Of a stretch of 25,958 nt of DNA, positions 1 to 8,421 are shown in pieces. The stretch lies in IMG/VR virus record IMGVR_UViG_3300035698_005696, positions 1-25,958 of that record, one strand, 5' to 3'. Below the pieces are notes generated by a model, which saw only the letters and a program-made list of their open reading frames with translations, did not search any database and was not told the DNA's origin. The translations under genes were made by a program, and so were the position numbers. The DNA is from a virus. Each line of letters starts with the position of its first letter. Position 1 is the first letter of the stretch.

Positions 1-2
1 GA

Positions 3-1013
3 TGCCCAGAGGCGACCACCATACATAGTCTAATCTACCAGCCGCAAGATCGATCCAAGGTCCGTTTGCTAGAGCTTCGATCACACGTGGAGAATTTCCC
101 TGATGACGGCCACCCAGAGGAGCTAGAGGACCTTCTAGACCAGCTCAGGATAGAAGAGTCCACAGCTGCCAGCCCGAGCTTCAAGCTCAAGTCCGACAGC
201 CCACTGCGATACGCGTCCCTCTGTATCATCGACGAGTGCTCCATGATCGACGAGGCAATTGGCAAGGACCTGCTGAGCTTCGGCGTACCCATCCTAGCCC
301 TGGGGGATCCTGGGCAGCTGCCACCCGTCTTTGGGCAAGGCTACTTCACAAACCCCAAGCCTAGCCACTTACTCACGCAGATTCACAGGCAGGCCAAGGA
401 CAGCCCGATCATTAAGCTGGCCACCACTGTCCGCACTGGTGGCTCACTCACTGTTGGCAAGTACGGTACTTGCGAAGTGATCGCTAAGTCCAAGACGCCC
501 GAGGCCAAGGCCCGAGTGCAAGAGCTTGTCATGGCTGCCGATCAAATCATCGTTGGTCGCAACAAGACTAGGCAGAACATCAACCGACGAACACGAGAGG
601 TGCTGGGCTACCCAGGTGGCATACCAGTCCCCGGTGACAAGTTGATCTGTCTGCGCAACAACCACGACCTCGGCATCCTAAACGGATCACTATGGGAGGT
701 GGAGGAGATCGACGTGTTCACTGAGGATACGTGCCAGCTCACGGTCAAGCCTTACCAGACCGAGGGGGAGTCGGTGACATGCACTGCGCACATGCACCAC
801 TTCCAGCGAAGGATCAAAGAATTAGACTACTGGGACCGGCGAGACGCAGAGGAGTTTGACTTCGGCTACGCCATCACTTGTCACAAGAGCCAGGGCTCAC
901 AGTGGGACAATGTTCTGATCATCGACGAGTCCGATTGCTTCCGCGGGAACGCATCGAAGCATCTCTACACAGCGATCACACGAGCAGTCAGGACAGTAAC
1001 GGTGATTATATGA
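3..1013 (+). CDS. RecD/Dda-like SF1 DNA helicase, C-terminal part (cut at window start)
   Basis: The frame is open to the left edge, so this is the last 336 codons of a longer gene; the Walker A region lies outside the window. The visible part begins with a TIHSLIY stretch typical of SF1B (RecD/Dda-type) helicases. It then shows motif II (IIDECSMID), motif III (ALGDPGQLPPV), an HRQA segment, motif V (TCHKSQGSQWDNVLI) and motif VI (YTAITRAV). Such helicases unwind DNA 5'-3' using ATP during phage replication or recombination. It is the first gene of the plus-strand replication operon, and its TGA overlaps the next ATG (ATGA). The TTG at 66 is only an internal codon. Family assignment is firm; the exact role (Dda-like or RecD2-like) is inferred. 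Confidence 0.9.
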   Translation, partial: CPEATTIHSLIYQPQDRSKVRLLELRSHVENFPDDGHPEELEDLLDQLRIEESTAASPSFKLKSDSPLRYASLCIIDECSMIDEAIGKDLLSFGVPILALGDPGQLPPVFGQGYFTNPKPSHLLTQIHRQAKDSPIIKLATTVRTGGSLTVGKYGTCEVIAKSKTPEAKARVQELVMAADQIIVGRNKTRQNINRRTREVLGYPGGIPVPGDKLICLRNNHDLGILNGSLWEVEEIDVFTEDTCQLTVKPYQTEGESVTCTAHMHHFQRRIKELDYWDRRDAEEFDFGYAITCHKSQGSQWDNVLIIDESDCFRGNASKHLYTAITRAVRTVTVII

Positions 1014-1333
1014 CCAAGGAAACAATCCTCGCCTCTCTAGACAGTCACGAAGGAGTCTATCCCGGCGATGTCACCGTTGAGGCACTAAGGGATGCCGGTT
1101 GCATGGACACTCTCATGCCTCTACCAGATAGTTTTGGTGAACGTATTGGGTACATAGGAAATCTACTAGTTCAAATGTGTTGCGGGGTACGAGGAAGAGA
1201 CGAGAGATTGATCATGGATTTGCGAATGCTTTCGGCATCTCTCAGCTATCTTTTGAACTCGACATCTTTCCAATCTACGGAATATTTTAATTTTGACAAG
1301 GTTGCAGTAGACAAAAAGTTGGGACGACAATAA
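1010..1333 (+). CDS. hypothetical protein, 107 aa
   Basis: The start was chosen at the ATG that overlaps the helicase stop (ATGA); a longer reading frame from 878 would run far into the helicase gene. I do not recognise the family. The protein is mixed acidic and hydrophobic, with helical-looking segments (GYIGNLLVQM, LRMLSASLSYLL) and no zinc or nucleotide-binding motif. The last third of the gene is AT-richer than its neighbours. It ends TAATG, so its stop overlaps the next start. Position suggests a replication-module accessory protein, with no direct evidence for that. Confidence 0.7.
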   Translation: MTKETILASLDSHEGVYPGDVTVEALRDAGCMDTLMPLPDSFGERIGYIGNLLVQMCCGVRGRDERLIMDLRMLSASLSYLLNSTSFQSTEYFNFDKVAVDKKLGRQ

Positions 1334-1500
1334 TGACCAAGAAGGAACGCGAGGCTTTCGCCAAGATGCTGTACGAAGCGTACAACGACAATGCCGATGG
1401 GCAGATCAGCTACGAGTCGTTGGCACACACTCATGGCAAAGCCATGAGTACGATCCACAGGCTGGTGAATCAGCACAAGGCGAAGCTGGAGGAAGGCTAG
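1333..1500 (+). CDS. small helix-turn-helix protein, 55 aa
   Basis: A 55-residue protein begins at the ATG inside TAATG and ends with a TAG that overlaps the polymerase GTG (TAGTG). A charged N-terminal helix is followed by a homeodomain-like or sigma-type helix-turn-helix: helix around ISYESLAHTHG, turn, recognition helix around KAMSTIHRLVNQH. The size matches single-domain phage DNA-binding proteins. Coupling on both sides argues that it is truly expressed. It may bind DNA as a regulator or act as a replication accessory protein; the sequence does not decide. Confidence 0.65.
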   Translation: MTKKEREAFAKMLYEAYNDNADGQISYESLAHTHGKAMSTIHRLVNQHKAKLEEG

Positions 1501-3425
1501 TGCAGCAACTTCCATTCGATGCGTTCCTTCCACACAGCACGTGGATAGCCCCCCGTGTCTGTGATCTTCCTTCGTGGAAGGGTGTGCCTCGTGCCTGCAT
1601 CGACATCGAGACAAAGGACCCAGACCTTAGAGAGCTTGGTATCGGTGTGCGCCGTGACGGTGACATCATCGGGGCGTCATTTGCGTTCGAGGATGGCCAG
1701 GGGTTCTACCTCCCGTGGGGCCACGCTGGTGAAGGAAACCTGGACAGAGAGCAGTGTCTCCAATACCTGAGAGATCAGGCTGCTGTGTTCGAGGGTGTGC
1801 TCACTGGTGCCAACCTCCCATACGACCTCGACTACCTGGCAGAGTACGGTGTGATCTTTCACCGTGCAGAGATCAGAGACATCCAAGTTGCTGAGCCTAT
1901 ACTCAACGAGCACCGACTTCGGTACGGTCTTGACACACTGTGTGAAATCTACAACCTGCCTGGTAAGGACGAGACTCTACTGCGCGAGGCTGCCTCCGTC
2001 TTCAAGGTCAACCCAAAGAAGGGGCTATACCTCCTGCCAGCGAAGTTCGTTGGGCTCTACGCCGAGCAAGATGCCCACGCTCCGCTGCGTATCCTACGCA
2101 AGCAAGAGCGTTTGATTGAGGACCAAGGACTCTGGAAGATCTATCTGTTGGAGTGTGCGCTCACACCTATACTGATCAAGATGCGCCGACGTGGCGTGCT
2201 TGTAGATCAGGATAGGCTGGCTATGCTCACCACCCACGTTGAGAAGATGAAGATAGACATGTGCAAGGAGATCAATCGCCACACACCGATACACCTAGCA
2301 CCTACGGATCTAAAGAAGGCTGCCGCCATCGGACCCATATTCGAGTTCCTGGGGATAAAGGTTCCTCGCACAGCGAAGACCAAGCAGTTCTCCATCGACA
2401 AGGACTACCTGGACTCGATTGATCATCCCGTAGCTAAGATGATTAAAGAGGCTCGGGGCATGGATACAATGCACTCCTTCTGTAAGGGCATCCCCAGGCA
2501 CCTAACGCCGTCGAGCCGTGTCCATTGCACGATCAACCAACTCAAGTCAGACAAAGAGGGTGGCGGCACAAAGGGTACCGTATCTGGCAGGGTGAGTTCT
2601 CAAAATCCCAACCTGCAACAACAGCCGATCAGACACAAGACGCTTGGCGCTGTGTGGCGCGGCATCTACATGCCAGAGGATGGCTGCAAGTGGACCTCGT
2701 GCGATTACTCGGCCCAAGAGCCACGGCTCACCATCCACTACGCAGAGCTTACCGGATGCAAGGGTGCCAAGGCTGCGGGCGACAGGTTCCGCAACAACCC
2801 GAACGAAGATGCCTACGCACACATGATGAAGGTCACTGGCATGGATCGAAAGACCTGCAAAGTGATCGTGCTGGGCTCTAGCTACGGCATGGGCGGGGCA
2901 AAGCTATGCGACAGCCTTGGCTACCCGGTAGAGACAAAGAAGATCGAAGGTGTGTGGCGACGAGTTGCAGGGCCACAGGGCCAGGCAGTCATCAACAAGT
3001 TCCACGAAGAGGTGCCCTTCATTAGAGAGCTTGCTCGCAAGTGTGAGAAGAAGGCAAAGAACGTCGGACTTATCACCACGCTCCTTGGTCGGGGGATCCA
3101 CTTCGAGAAGGATGACCTTGGCAACTTCGAGTACACCTACAAAGCTCTCAATCGTTTGATCCAGGGTGGGTCTGCCGACCAGATGAAACAGGCCATGGTA
3201 ATTGCCGACAAGCTAGGCATCAAGATCCAGCTCCAGGTACACGACGAACTTGACTTTTCATCTAAGTCACCAGAGGAGGCAGAAGAACTTGCCCAGGCTA
3301 TGCGAGATGCAGTGCCTTTACTTGTGCCCAGTGTGGTAGACACCGAGTCCGGCGACAGTTGGGGTGAAATCAATGAAGATGGTAGGGCTCAATGTGAGGC
3401 GTTCTATGGAAAGGTTGCGGCATGA
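1500..3425 (+). CDS. family A DNA polymerase with 3'-5' proofreading exonuclease
   Basis: Replicative phage DNA polymerase of 641 aa. The exonuclease domain shows Exo I (DIET; D35, E37), Exo II (N105, D109 in LTGANLPYDLDYL) and Exo III (Y187, D191 in LYAEQD), so proofreading looks intact. The polymerase domain shows motif A (DYSAQEPRL, D402), motif B (R450, K454, Y462, G463) and motif C (QVHDELDF; H581, D582). No 5'-3' exonuclease domain is present, as usual in phages. The motif B position equivalent to E. coli Phe762 is Leu458. GTG start overlaps the upstream TAG and has a strong ribosome site (GGAGGAAGG) just upstream. The stop overlaps the next ATG. Confidence 0.97.
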   Translation: MQQLPFDAFLPHSTWIAPRVCDLPSWKGVPRACIDIETKDPDLRELGIGVRRDGDIIGASFAFEDGQGFYLPWGHAGEGNLDREQCLQYLRDQAAVFEGVLTGANLPYDLDYLAEYGVIFHRAEIRDIQVAEPILNEHRLRYGLDTLCEIYNLPGKDETLLREAASVFKVNPKKGLYLLPAKFVGLYAEQDAHAPLRILRKQERLIEDQGLWKIYLLECALTPILIKMRRRGVLVDQDRLAMLTTHVEKMKIDMCKEINRHTPIHLAPTDLKKAAAIGPIFEFLGIKVPRTAKTKQFSIDKDYLDSIDHPVAKMIKEARGMDTMHSFCKGIPRHLTPSSRVHCTINQLKSDKEGGGTKGTVSGRVSSQNPNLQQQPIRHKTLGAVWRGIYMPEDGCKWTSCDYSAQEPRLTIHYAELTGCKGAKAAGDRFRNNPNEDAYAHMMKVTGMDRKTCKVIVLGSSYGMGGAKLCDSLGYPVETKKIEGVWRRVAGPQGQAVINKFHEEVPFIRELARKCEKKAKNVGLITTLLGRGIHFEKDDLGNFEYTYKALNRLIQGGSADQMKQAMVIADKLGIKIQLQVHDELDFSSKSPEEAEELAQAMRDAVPLLVPSVVDTESGDSWGEINEDGRAQCEAFYGKVAA

Positions 3426-3628
3426 TAATCAAACAGACGTTGCGTATCGGGCAGGAGCAGGAGTGTGGGGAAGAATTCTTCAAGGTGGTTCCAGATGAAC
3501 CCGACCTAGTGGAGTCACTGCAAGAAGCTCTGGACGTGATCTACAATAACGTGGAGGGTTACGAGCGCTACTTCACTTTGGCATTGGACACCGACCTTAG
3601 AACCGTCGATGTATTGGAGGTAGTATGA
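3422..3628 (+). CDS. hypothetical acidic protein, 68 aa
   Basis: Small acidic protein starting at the ATG that overlaps the polymerase stop (ATGA) and ending in a TGA that overlaps the next start. No recognised domain. Alternating hydrophobic residues (YFTLALDTDLRTVDVLEVV at the C-terminus) suggest a beta strand-rich fold. Tight coupling in the replication operon supports expression. Function unknown. Confidence 0.7.
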   Translation: MIIKQTLRIGQEQECGEEFFKVVPDEPDLVESLQEALDVIYNNVEGYERYFTLALDTDLRTVDVLEVV

Positions 3629-4029
3629 GCGAGAAGAGATATGACAATCGTACTGAGGAAGAGATCATTGCAGACCTGGAAGCACGTCGCAAAGTTCACG
3701 TTTTCCAGACCACTGAGGATGCCCAGGCTTGGAATGCCTCGCGTCCAAAGAGTCCTCTAAGCAAAAATCACTGGAGTCACAAGGATAACAAGATCAAACA
3801 CGTTCTAATGATGGGGGCTGCGTGGAAGCGTTATGCCAAGCGTCTACACAAAGACGTACAGCCTGTGTTGGATGGGGTGCATGAAATGCGTGCCACGATA
3901 CGAAAGCAAGAAGAGGAGATCACATCGCTACGGCGCATGATGATCTACTGCGAAAGGTGCGTTTCTCAGCCAGGTAAGGAGTGTAAGTCCCACTGCACTC
4001 GCGACGGAAGCAGGGATAGCTGCCCATGA
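3625..4029 (+). CDS. hypothetical protein with C-terminal Cys cluster, 134 aa
   Basis: The ATG overlaps the upstream TGA, and a good ribosome site (GGAGG) lies 5 nt before it. The N-terminal half is charged (KRYDNRTEEEIIADLEARRK). The middle (about residues 85-110) looks like a helix or coiled coil (MRATIRKQEEEITSLRRMM). The last 25 residues carry CERC, a third Cys, an SHC and a final Cys, which could bind zinc. No family recognised. The stop overlaps the following nuclease start (ATGA). Probably a small nucleic-acid-associated accessory protein, by context only. Confidence 0.7.
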   Translation: MSEKRYDNRTEEEIIADLEARRKVHVFQTTEDAQAWNASRPKSPLSKNHWSHKDNKIKHVLMMGAAWKRYAKRLHKDVQPVLDGVHEMRATIRKQEEEITSLRRMMIYCERCVSQPGKECKSHCTRDGSRDSCP

Positions 4030-4451
4030 ACGAATCGGCCATGCGGCAGATCGTAGTGCGGGCGCTCAGTGGCTTGGATGGATTCTCTGTGGAAAATCCT
4101 GTAAGGCCAGGTACCCCCGACCTGAATTACATTGAGGGGTGGGTTGAGCTAAAGGTCCTACACCAGTGGCCAGCGCGAGCATCAACAAAGATCAGAGTCC
4201 CGTGCTTCACAGCCCAGCAACGAGTGTGGCTCAGGCGACGGTGGGAGCGTGGAGGGGCAGCCTACTTCCTGATCTTGATAGACGATGACTGGTTACTCTT
4301 CGACGGAGACGTAGCTGGGCGATTTATTGGGAAGTATGACAAGAACGAAATGATAGCGGCGGCTCGCATGTACGGCGAGGGGTCCTTGGACAAAGCAACA
4401 CTCTACCGGATATTAAAAAATGGCCGAATTAACGCTACTAACAACAAGTGA
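4026..4451 (+). CDS. VRR-NUC-type (PD-(D/E)xK) endonuclease
   Basis: A 141-residue PD-(D/E)xK nuclease. The active-site signature is visible as GTPDLNY (P31, D32) followed by WVELKV (E41, K43), then a conserved glutamine segment (TAQQRVWLRRRWERGGAAYF) typical of VRR-NUC/phage resolvase-like nucleases. Family members cut flaps or branched DNA; in phages they sit beside the polymerase and are taken to process replication or recombination intermediates. Length fits single-domain phage versions. The start overlaps the upstream stop (ATGA). The gene overlaps the next one by 32 bp, unusually long for this operon. Confidence 0.8.
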   Translation: MNESAMRQIVVRALSGLDGFSVENPVRPGTPDLNYIEGWVELKVLHQWPARASTKIRVPCFTAQQRVWLRRRWERGGAAYFLILIDDDWLLFDGDVAGRFIGKYDKNEMIAAARMYGEGSLDKATLYRILKNGRINATNNK

Positions 4452-4764
4452 TCTAACTAGGGGCGAGAAGCTCTACATCAAACGCAAGCGCCTGGGACTA
4501 TCCCAGATTGAAATGAGTGTGGACCTTGGTGTGATCCACTCTCAGTACCGTGCCATGGAGCAAGACGTTGAAGGTGCTGAGCCTCCCTACATATCGCTCG
4601 GTACGCTGCTTGAGTGTGAGGCGTACTGCGTGAAGCGTGTCCGCTTAGGGATTAACAAGACAAAGCTGGCGGCAGAGATTGGTGTGAGCATCTACTGGCT
4701 CAGGCAGATGGAGCGTGGTGATGCACCGATCAAACGATTAGCGGAATACTGGGAGGCTATGTAG
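4420..4764 (+). CDS. tandem helix-turn-helix protein, 114 aa
   Basis: Two XRE-like helix-turn-helix units appear in series, at about residues 16-49 (KRKRLGLSQIEMSVDLGV, then SQYRAMEQ) and 68-103 (KRVRLGINKTKLAAEIGV, then YWLRQMERG). They share the pattern KR-RLG---L--D/E-GV----R-ME, which points to internal duplication. Such proteins bind DNA; two units in one chain could recognise a dyad as a monomer. It is the best regulator candidate in the window. The start lies 32 bp inside the nuclease gene; a later in-frame ATG (codon 32) would destroy the first unit, so the early start is preferred. The stop abuts the next GTG. Confidence 0.75.
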   Translation: MAELTLLTTSDLTRGEKLYIKRKRLGLSQIEMSVDLGVIHSQYRAMEQDVEGAEPPYISLGTLLECEAYCVKRVRLGINKTKLAAEIGVSIYWLRQMERGDAPIKRLAEYWEAM

Positions 4765-5376
4765 GTGGGATTCAAGGACAAAGAGACTGAGCGTGCCTAC
4801 ATGGAAGCTAACCGTGAGAATCGTGCAGACATGACAAAGCGTTGGGCTGATAAGAATAAGCAGCGTGTCAGGGACTATAATAAGGCTTACAGGTCAACAC
4901 CCGAAGCAAAGGCTACTCGTGCGGCCAGGAGAGTCCGTAACAAGGAGCAGATCAAATCTCGTGCAGCTGCATACTACAAAGAGAACAAGGCAAAGATGGA
5001 TGCCAGCAACAAATCATGGCGGGAGAATAACAAAGAGAAGACTGCTGAGATTGGCCGACTCTGGCAACAGGCCAATAAAGAACACCGTGCAGCTTATGGA
5101 AAGTCTCGGGCTAACCACAATAGGGCGAACTCTTACGGCATCAGCATCGAAGACCTATATGAGATGTACGATAGGCAAAATGGGTGTTGTGCAATATGCC
5201 TAGTCCCAGAGGAGAAAGAAGTGCGAAGGCTGGCCATTGATCACTGCCATGACACTGGCAAAGTGCGTGGACTCTTGTGCATCAACTGCAACACAGGTAT
5301 TGGAAAGCTAAACGACGATAAGAACCTACTGATCTTAGCAGTTCAGTACCTAGAGTCTTACGAGGATCAAAACTAA
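4765..5376 (+). CDS. HNH endonuclease of the recombination endonuclease VII type
   Basis: The C-terminal third carries the endonuclease VII zinc/HNH signature: CAIC (C142, C145), the catalytic block DHCHDTGKVRG (D159-H160-C161-H162) and LLCINCNTGIG (C172, C175). T4 endonuclease VII resolves branched DNA; many phage relatives are free-standing nicking or homing nucleases. The first 120 residues are a highly charged Lys/Arg/Asn-rich helical region, common in this group. The GTG start directly follows the upstream TAG and has GGGAGG about 9 nt upstream. TAATG links it to the primase gene. Resolution of replication intermediates is likely but homing cannot be excluded. Confidence 0.9.
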   Translation: MGFKDKETERAYMEANRENRADMTKRWADKNKQRVRDYNKAYRSTPEAKATRAARRVRNKEQIKSRAAAYYKENKAKMDASNKSWRENNKEKTAEIGRLWQQANKEHRAAYGKSRANHNRANSYGISIEDLYEMYDRQNGCCAICLVPEEKEVRRLAIDHCHDTGKVRGLLCINCNTGIGKLNDDKNLLILAVQYLESYEDQN

Positions 5377-7763
5377 TGGCAGACCCAAGGAGAGACAACG
5401 ACGCGGCGGTAAAGTTCCTTAGAGCTTGGAGTATGAACGGTCCATGGGCGCTCACAGCCATTGACCCAGACAAGCGCTACTTGGTTGGCGGTCTGTTTCA
5501 ATCGGACGAAGAGGACAAGCTCCGAGCATGGTTAGACAAGTACGGAGAGCTTGAACAGAATATTTACTTCAGTGTAAACCCAGTAATACCCAGTAAGTTT
5601 GGTAATAAAGCCGAGCGCGAGGGCATCGAGCGCATGACTCACTTACACGTAGACATTGACCCTCGTGCTGGTGAGGATCTGGATACTGAGCGAGCGCGCA
5701 TCTTAAAGCAGATCAACAATCCGCCCGAAGGTGTGCCTAAGCCTAGCGTTGTGATCTTCAGTGGTGGGGGGTACCAAGCGTTCTGGACATTGGACACCCC
5801 GGTCGAAATTGGTGGTAATTTAAACAAGGCCGAGGCCGCGAAGCTATACAACATACAACTTGAATTCCTCTTCCATGCAGACGCCTGTCACAACGTGGAC
5901 CGGGTGATGCGCCTCCCTGGGACCATCAATGTCCCAGACAAGAAGAAGCTTGCCAAGGGTCGCACGAAAATCCTAGCTGAGCTGCTGGAGTTTGACGAAG
6001 ATCTTAGTTACCCGTTGAGCGCGTTCACCAAGGCTGCCGGTGTACAGGCAACTGGCGAAGACGAAGGCTTCTCGAACAGCGGTAACATAAAGATCAGTGG
6101 CAACTTCAAACCTGCCGAGGACATCGAGGAGATTATCAAATGGGCCGAGGACGCAGGCGGCGAGATACCTGACGCAATTTTAATGCTGGTAGGCCAAGGG
6201 GATGACCCAGACGACCCAACCAAATACAACGGCGACCGTAGCCTAGCGCTATTCGCCTGCGTGTGTGGATTGGTACGCGCCAAGCTCAGCGACGATCAAA
6301 TCTACTCCATCATAACAGACAAGACCTGGGAGATCAGCAAGTCTGTACTGGACAAAGGATCAAGTATCGAGCGCTACGCCAAGCGGCAGATTGCCCGCGC
6401 TCGCGACCACGCCATAGACAAGAACCTAGCCAAGATGAATAAGCGCCATGCGGTGATTGGAAACTACGGCGGCAAGTGCGTTGTGATCGAGGAGGTGTGG
6501 GACGCATTCATGGAGCGCGACAACATGACCATCCAGTCGTTCGGTGCCATAAAGGATAGGTACTGCAACAGGAAAGTGTGCATCGGAGAAGACGCAGACG
6601 GCAACAAAAAGTACGCCAAGCTCGGGCACTGGTGGATAGATCACCCAGACCGTCTTGAGTACAACCACATTGTGTTCTCTCCTAATGGAGACGTTGACGG
6701 TGCGTACAACCTATGGCAAGGCTTCGCCTGCGAGGCAGTACCAGGGGACTGTAGCTTGCTACTCACCCACATGGAGAAGAATATTTGTGGCGGCGACAAG
6801 GGATACTACGAGTACCTGATCAACTGGATGGCTCGCGCTGTCCAATACCCTGCCACTACTGGCGACACGTCTGTGATCCTTCGCGGCGACCAGGGCACAG
6901 GCAAAGGTGTAATGATCAACGCACTGGGCGCCTTGTTCGGTCGGCACTACATGCACGTCTCCAACTCCAGCCACCTCGTTGGCAACTTCAACAAGCACCT
7001 TCGCGACTGCGTGCTGTTATTCGCAGACGAGGCGTTCTTTGCTGGCGACAAGAAGCACGAGGGTGTGCTCAAAGCTTTGATCACTGAACGATACCTGGCA
7101 GTGGAGGCCAAGGGTGTTGACATCGAGCCTAGCCCTAACTTCATCCACTTGATGATGGCTTCCAACAGCGATTGGGTTGTTCCAGTTGGTATGAACGAGC
7201 GGAGGTTCTTCGTACTCGACGTGAAGAGCCACCACATGCAGGACACGAAATACTTCAAGAAGATCACAGATCAGTTTAACAGTGGTGGTAAAGAAGCGTT
7301 CCTACACTTTCTCCAGTCACGTAATATATCCGACTACAACCACAGAAATATTCCTAAGACGGGCGCGTTGCAGCAGCAGAAAGAACTCTCCATGCTTCCA
7401 GAGGAGGCGTGGTGGTACAACAAGCTTGTCACTGGAACTATGATCGATAACGGGGATCAGTGGACGCAGCGCGTGTCCCGTGGACACCTACAGTTCGACT
7501 ACGTTGAGGCCATGAAGAACGTGGGGCAGCAGAGGAAGAGCAGCCCCACGGTCCTCGGGCGTTTCTTAAACAAGGTCACTCCACCAATGTTTCCGAAGAA
7601 ACAGCAAGAGGTGATGCAGGACCACATCACCGGAGAAGATCGGATGCTTGCCATATATATGTTCCCAGCGCTGGAGGAGTGTCGTACCCACTGGAATGAT
7701 CACTTTTTCAAGGGTGAGTGGATAACAGAAACCGTTGAGAAGTCGTCTCCAGCGCCATTCTAG
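5376..7763 (+). CDS. bifunctional primase-SF3 helicase (DUF5906-like)
   Basis: A 795-residue replication protein. The N-terminal part (about 60-190) looks like an archaeo-eukaryotic/RepB-type primase: HVDID (D93, D95), SGGGYQAFWTL and DRVMRLPGTIN. The C-terminal part is an SF3/D5-like helicase: Walker A GDQGTGKG (504-511), Walker B LLFADEA (D551, E552), a sensor-like SNSDW (N597) and an arginine pair near 609-610. It would lay down primers and unwind DNA at the fork, acting with the family A polymerase upstream. TAATG overlap with the HNH gene shows translational coupling. It closes the operon; 88 bp follow before the next gene. Domain assignment is secure; primase activity is inferred. Confidence 0.92.
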   Translation: MADPRRDNDAAVKFLRAWSMNGPWALTAIDPDKRYLVGGLFQSDEEDKLRAWLDKYGELEQNIYFSVNPVIPSKFGNKAEREGIERMTHLHVDIDPRAGEDLDTERARILKQINNPPEGVPKPSVVIFSGGGYQAFWTLDTPVEIGGNLNKAEAAKLYNIQLEFLFHADACHNVDRVMRLPGTINVPDKKKLAKGRTKILAELLEFDEDLSYPLSAFTKAAGVQATGEDEGFSNSGNIKISGNFKPAEDIEEIIKWAEDAGGEIPDAILMLVGQGDDPDDPTKYNGDRSLALFACVCGLVRAKLSDDQIYSIITDKTWEISKSVLDKGSSIERYAKRQIARARDHAIDKNLAKMNKRHAVIGNYGGKCVVIEEVWDAFMERDNMTIQSFGAIKDRYCNRKVCIGEDADGNKKYAKLGHWWIDHPDRLEYNHIVFSPNGDVDGAYNLWQGFACEAVPGDCSLLLTHMEKNICGGDKGYYEYLINWMARAVQYPATTGDTSVILRGDQGTGKGVMINALGALFGRHYMHVSNSSHLVGNFNKHLRDCVLLFADEAFFAGDKKHEGVLKALITERYLAVEAKGVDIEPSPNFIHLMMASNSDWVVPVGMNERRFFVLDVKSHHMQDTKYFKKITDQFNSGGKEAFLHFLQSRNISDYNHRNIPKTGALQQQKELSMLPEEAWWYNKLVTGTMIDNGDQWTQRVSRGHLQFDYVEAMKNVGQQRKSSPTVLGRFLNKVTPPMFPKKQQEVMQDHITGEDRMLAIYMFPALEECRTHWNDHFFKGEWITETVEKSSPAPF

Positions 7764-7813
7764 GGAGTCAAGACAGAACATCTCTAATTTTTTGTGTGCC
7801 AACACACCAAGGC

Positions 7814-7847
7814 TCTGTACTTTTAGTGAAATGCGGTAAAGTATACG
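7814..7847 (+). promoter_or_regulatory. possible promoter before the membrane protein gene
   Basis: The 88-bp gap after the primase gene carries TAAAGTATAC just before the ATG at 7852. TAAAGT (7837-7842) or TATACG (7842-7847) could be a -10 box, but no good -35 box is visible. The minus-strand operator dyad is absent. Weak call. Confidence 0.3.
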
Positions 7848-7851
7848 AACC

Positions 7852-8421
7852 ATGTCTGTATCAGATGCCACGTCGATCACGCCACCCAATGGCGTATCTG
7901 TAATCCCCGAGGATACGGGTGAGCACGTCATCGCTCAGATCGCCGCTGCGAAGTCCGAGGATGGCGATCCTAACGAGGCGTTGGCTAAGCTGATTCTAAC
8001 GTCGCTAAAATCTAGGAGTGGTGGAGATGGTGGCGATGGTGGCGACGGCGGTATCGAGCTTCTGAAAAGCATCAAGCGGCACAAGTGGCTCGCCGGCATC
8101 ATGGCCTTGGTCCTTGGTCCTGGCGGAATGACGGCGACGTACTATGCGATCCGAGACAGGTCGCTGGCCAACGAGGCGCACGTTAATCAATTGAACGAGA
8201 AGCACACTGAGATTGCGCCGAAGATAGAGAAGAACACCGAGGATATCCGTTTGATCAAGGTAGATGTCAGTGGCATCAGCAAATCGGTAAACGAGATGCA
8301 GAAGCAGCAAGGGGTTATCGCGCAAGGCGTAGAGTCTCTCAAGCAGGTCAATGTGAACAAGCTTGAGAAAGAGAACGCAAAGCTTGAGCAGAAGATTCGC
8401 AGACTAGAGGGCAGCCGATAG
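7852..8421 (+). CDS. single-pass membrane protein with Gly-rich linker and coiled coil, 189 aa
   Basis: The N-terminal 55 residues are soluble and acidic. A low-complexity (GGD)n linker at about 57-67 comes from near-repeated GGTGGCGAT codons. A basic stretch (KSIKRHK) precedes one membrane segment at about 80-100 (WLAGIMALVLGPGGMTATYY). The rest is a long charged coiled coil (about 104-189). Basic residues before the membrane segment suggest the N-terminus stays in the cytoplasm, with the coiled coil outside. No family recognised. A lysis (spanin or holin-like) or envelope role is possible. It is separated from the replication operon by the only gap on this strand, and its stop overlaps the next GTG. 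Confidence 0.7.
   Translation: MSVSDATSITPPNGVSVIPEDTGEHVIAQIAAAKSEDGDPNEALAKLILTSLKSRSGGDGGDGGDGGIELLKSIKRHKWLAGIMALVLGPGGMTATYYAIRDRSLANEAHVNQLNEKHTEIAPKIEKNTEDIRLIKVDVSGISKSVNEMQKQQGVIAQGVESLKQVNVNKLEKENAKLEQKIRRLEGSR

Noticed and set aside
7791-7806. TGTGT/ACACA hairpin with a T-run after the primase gene, possible terminator
   Set aside because: The T-run precedes the hairpin on the plus strand and becomes an A-run after it on the minus strand, so neither orientation gives an intrinsic terminator.
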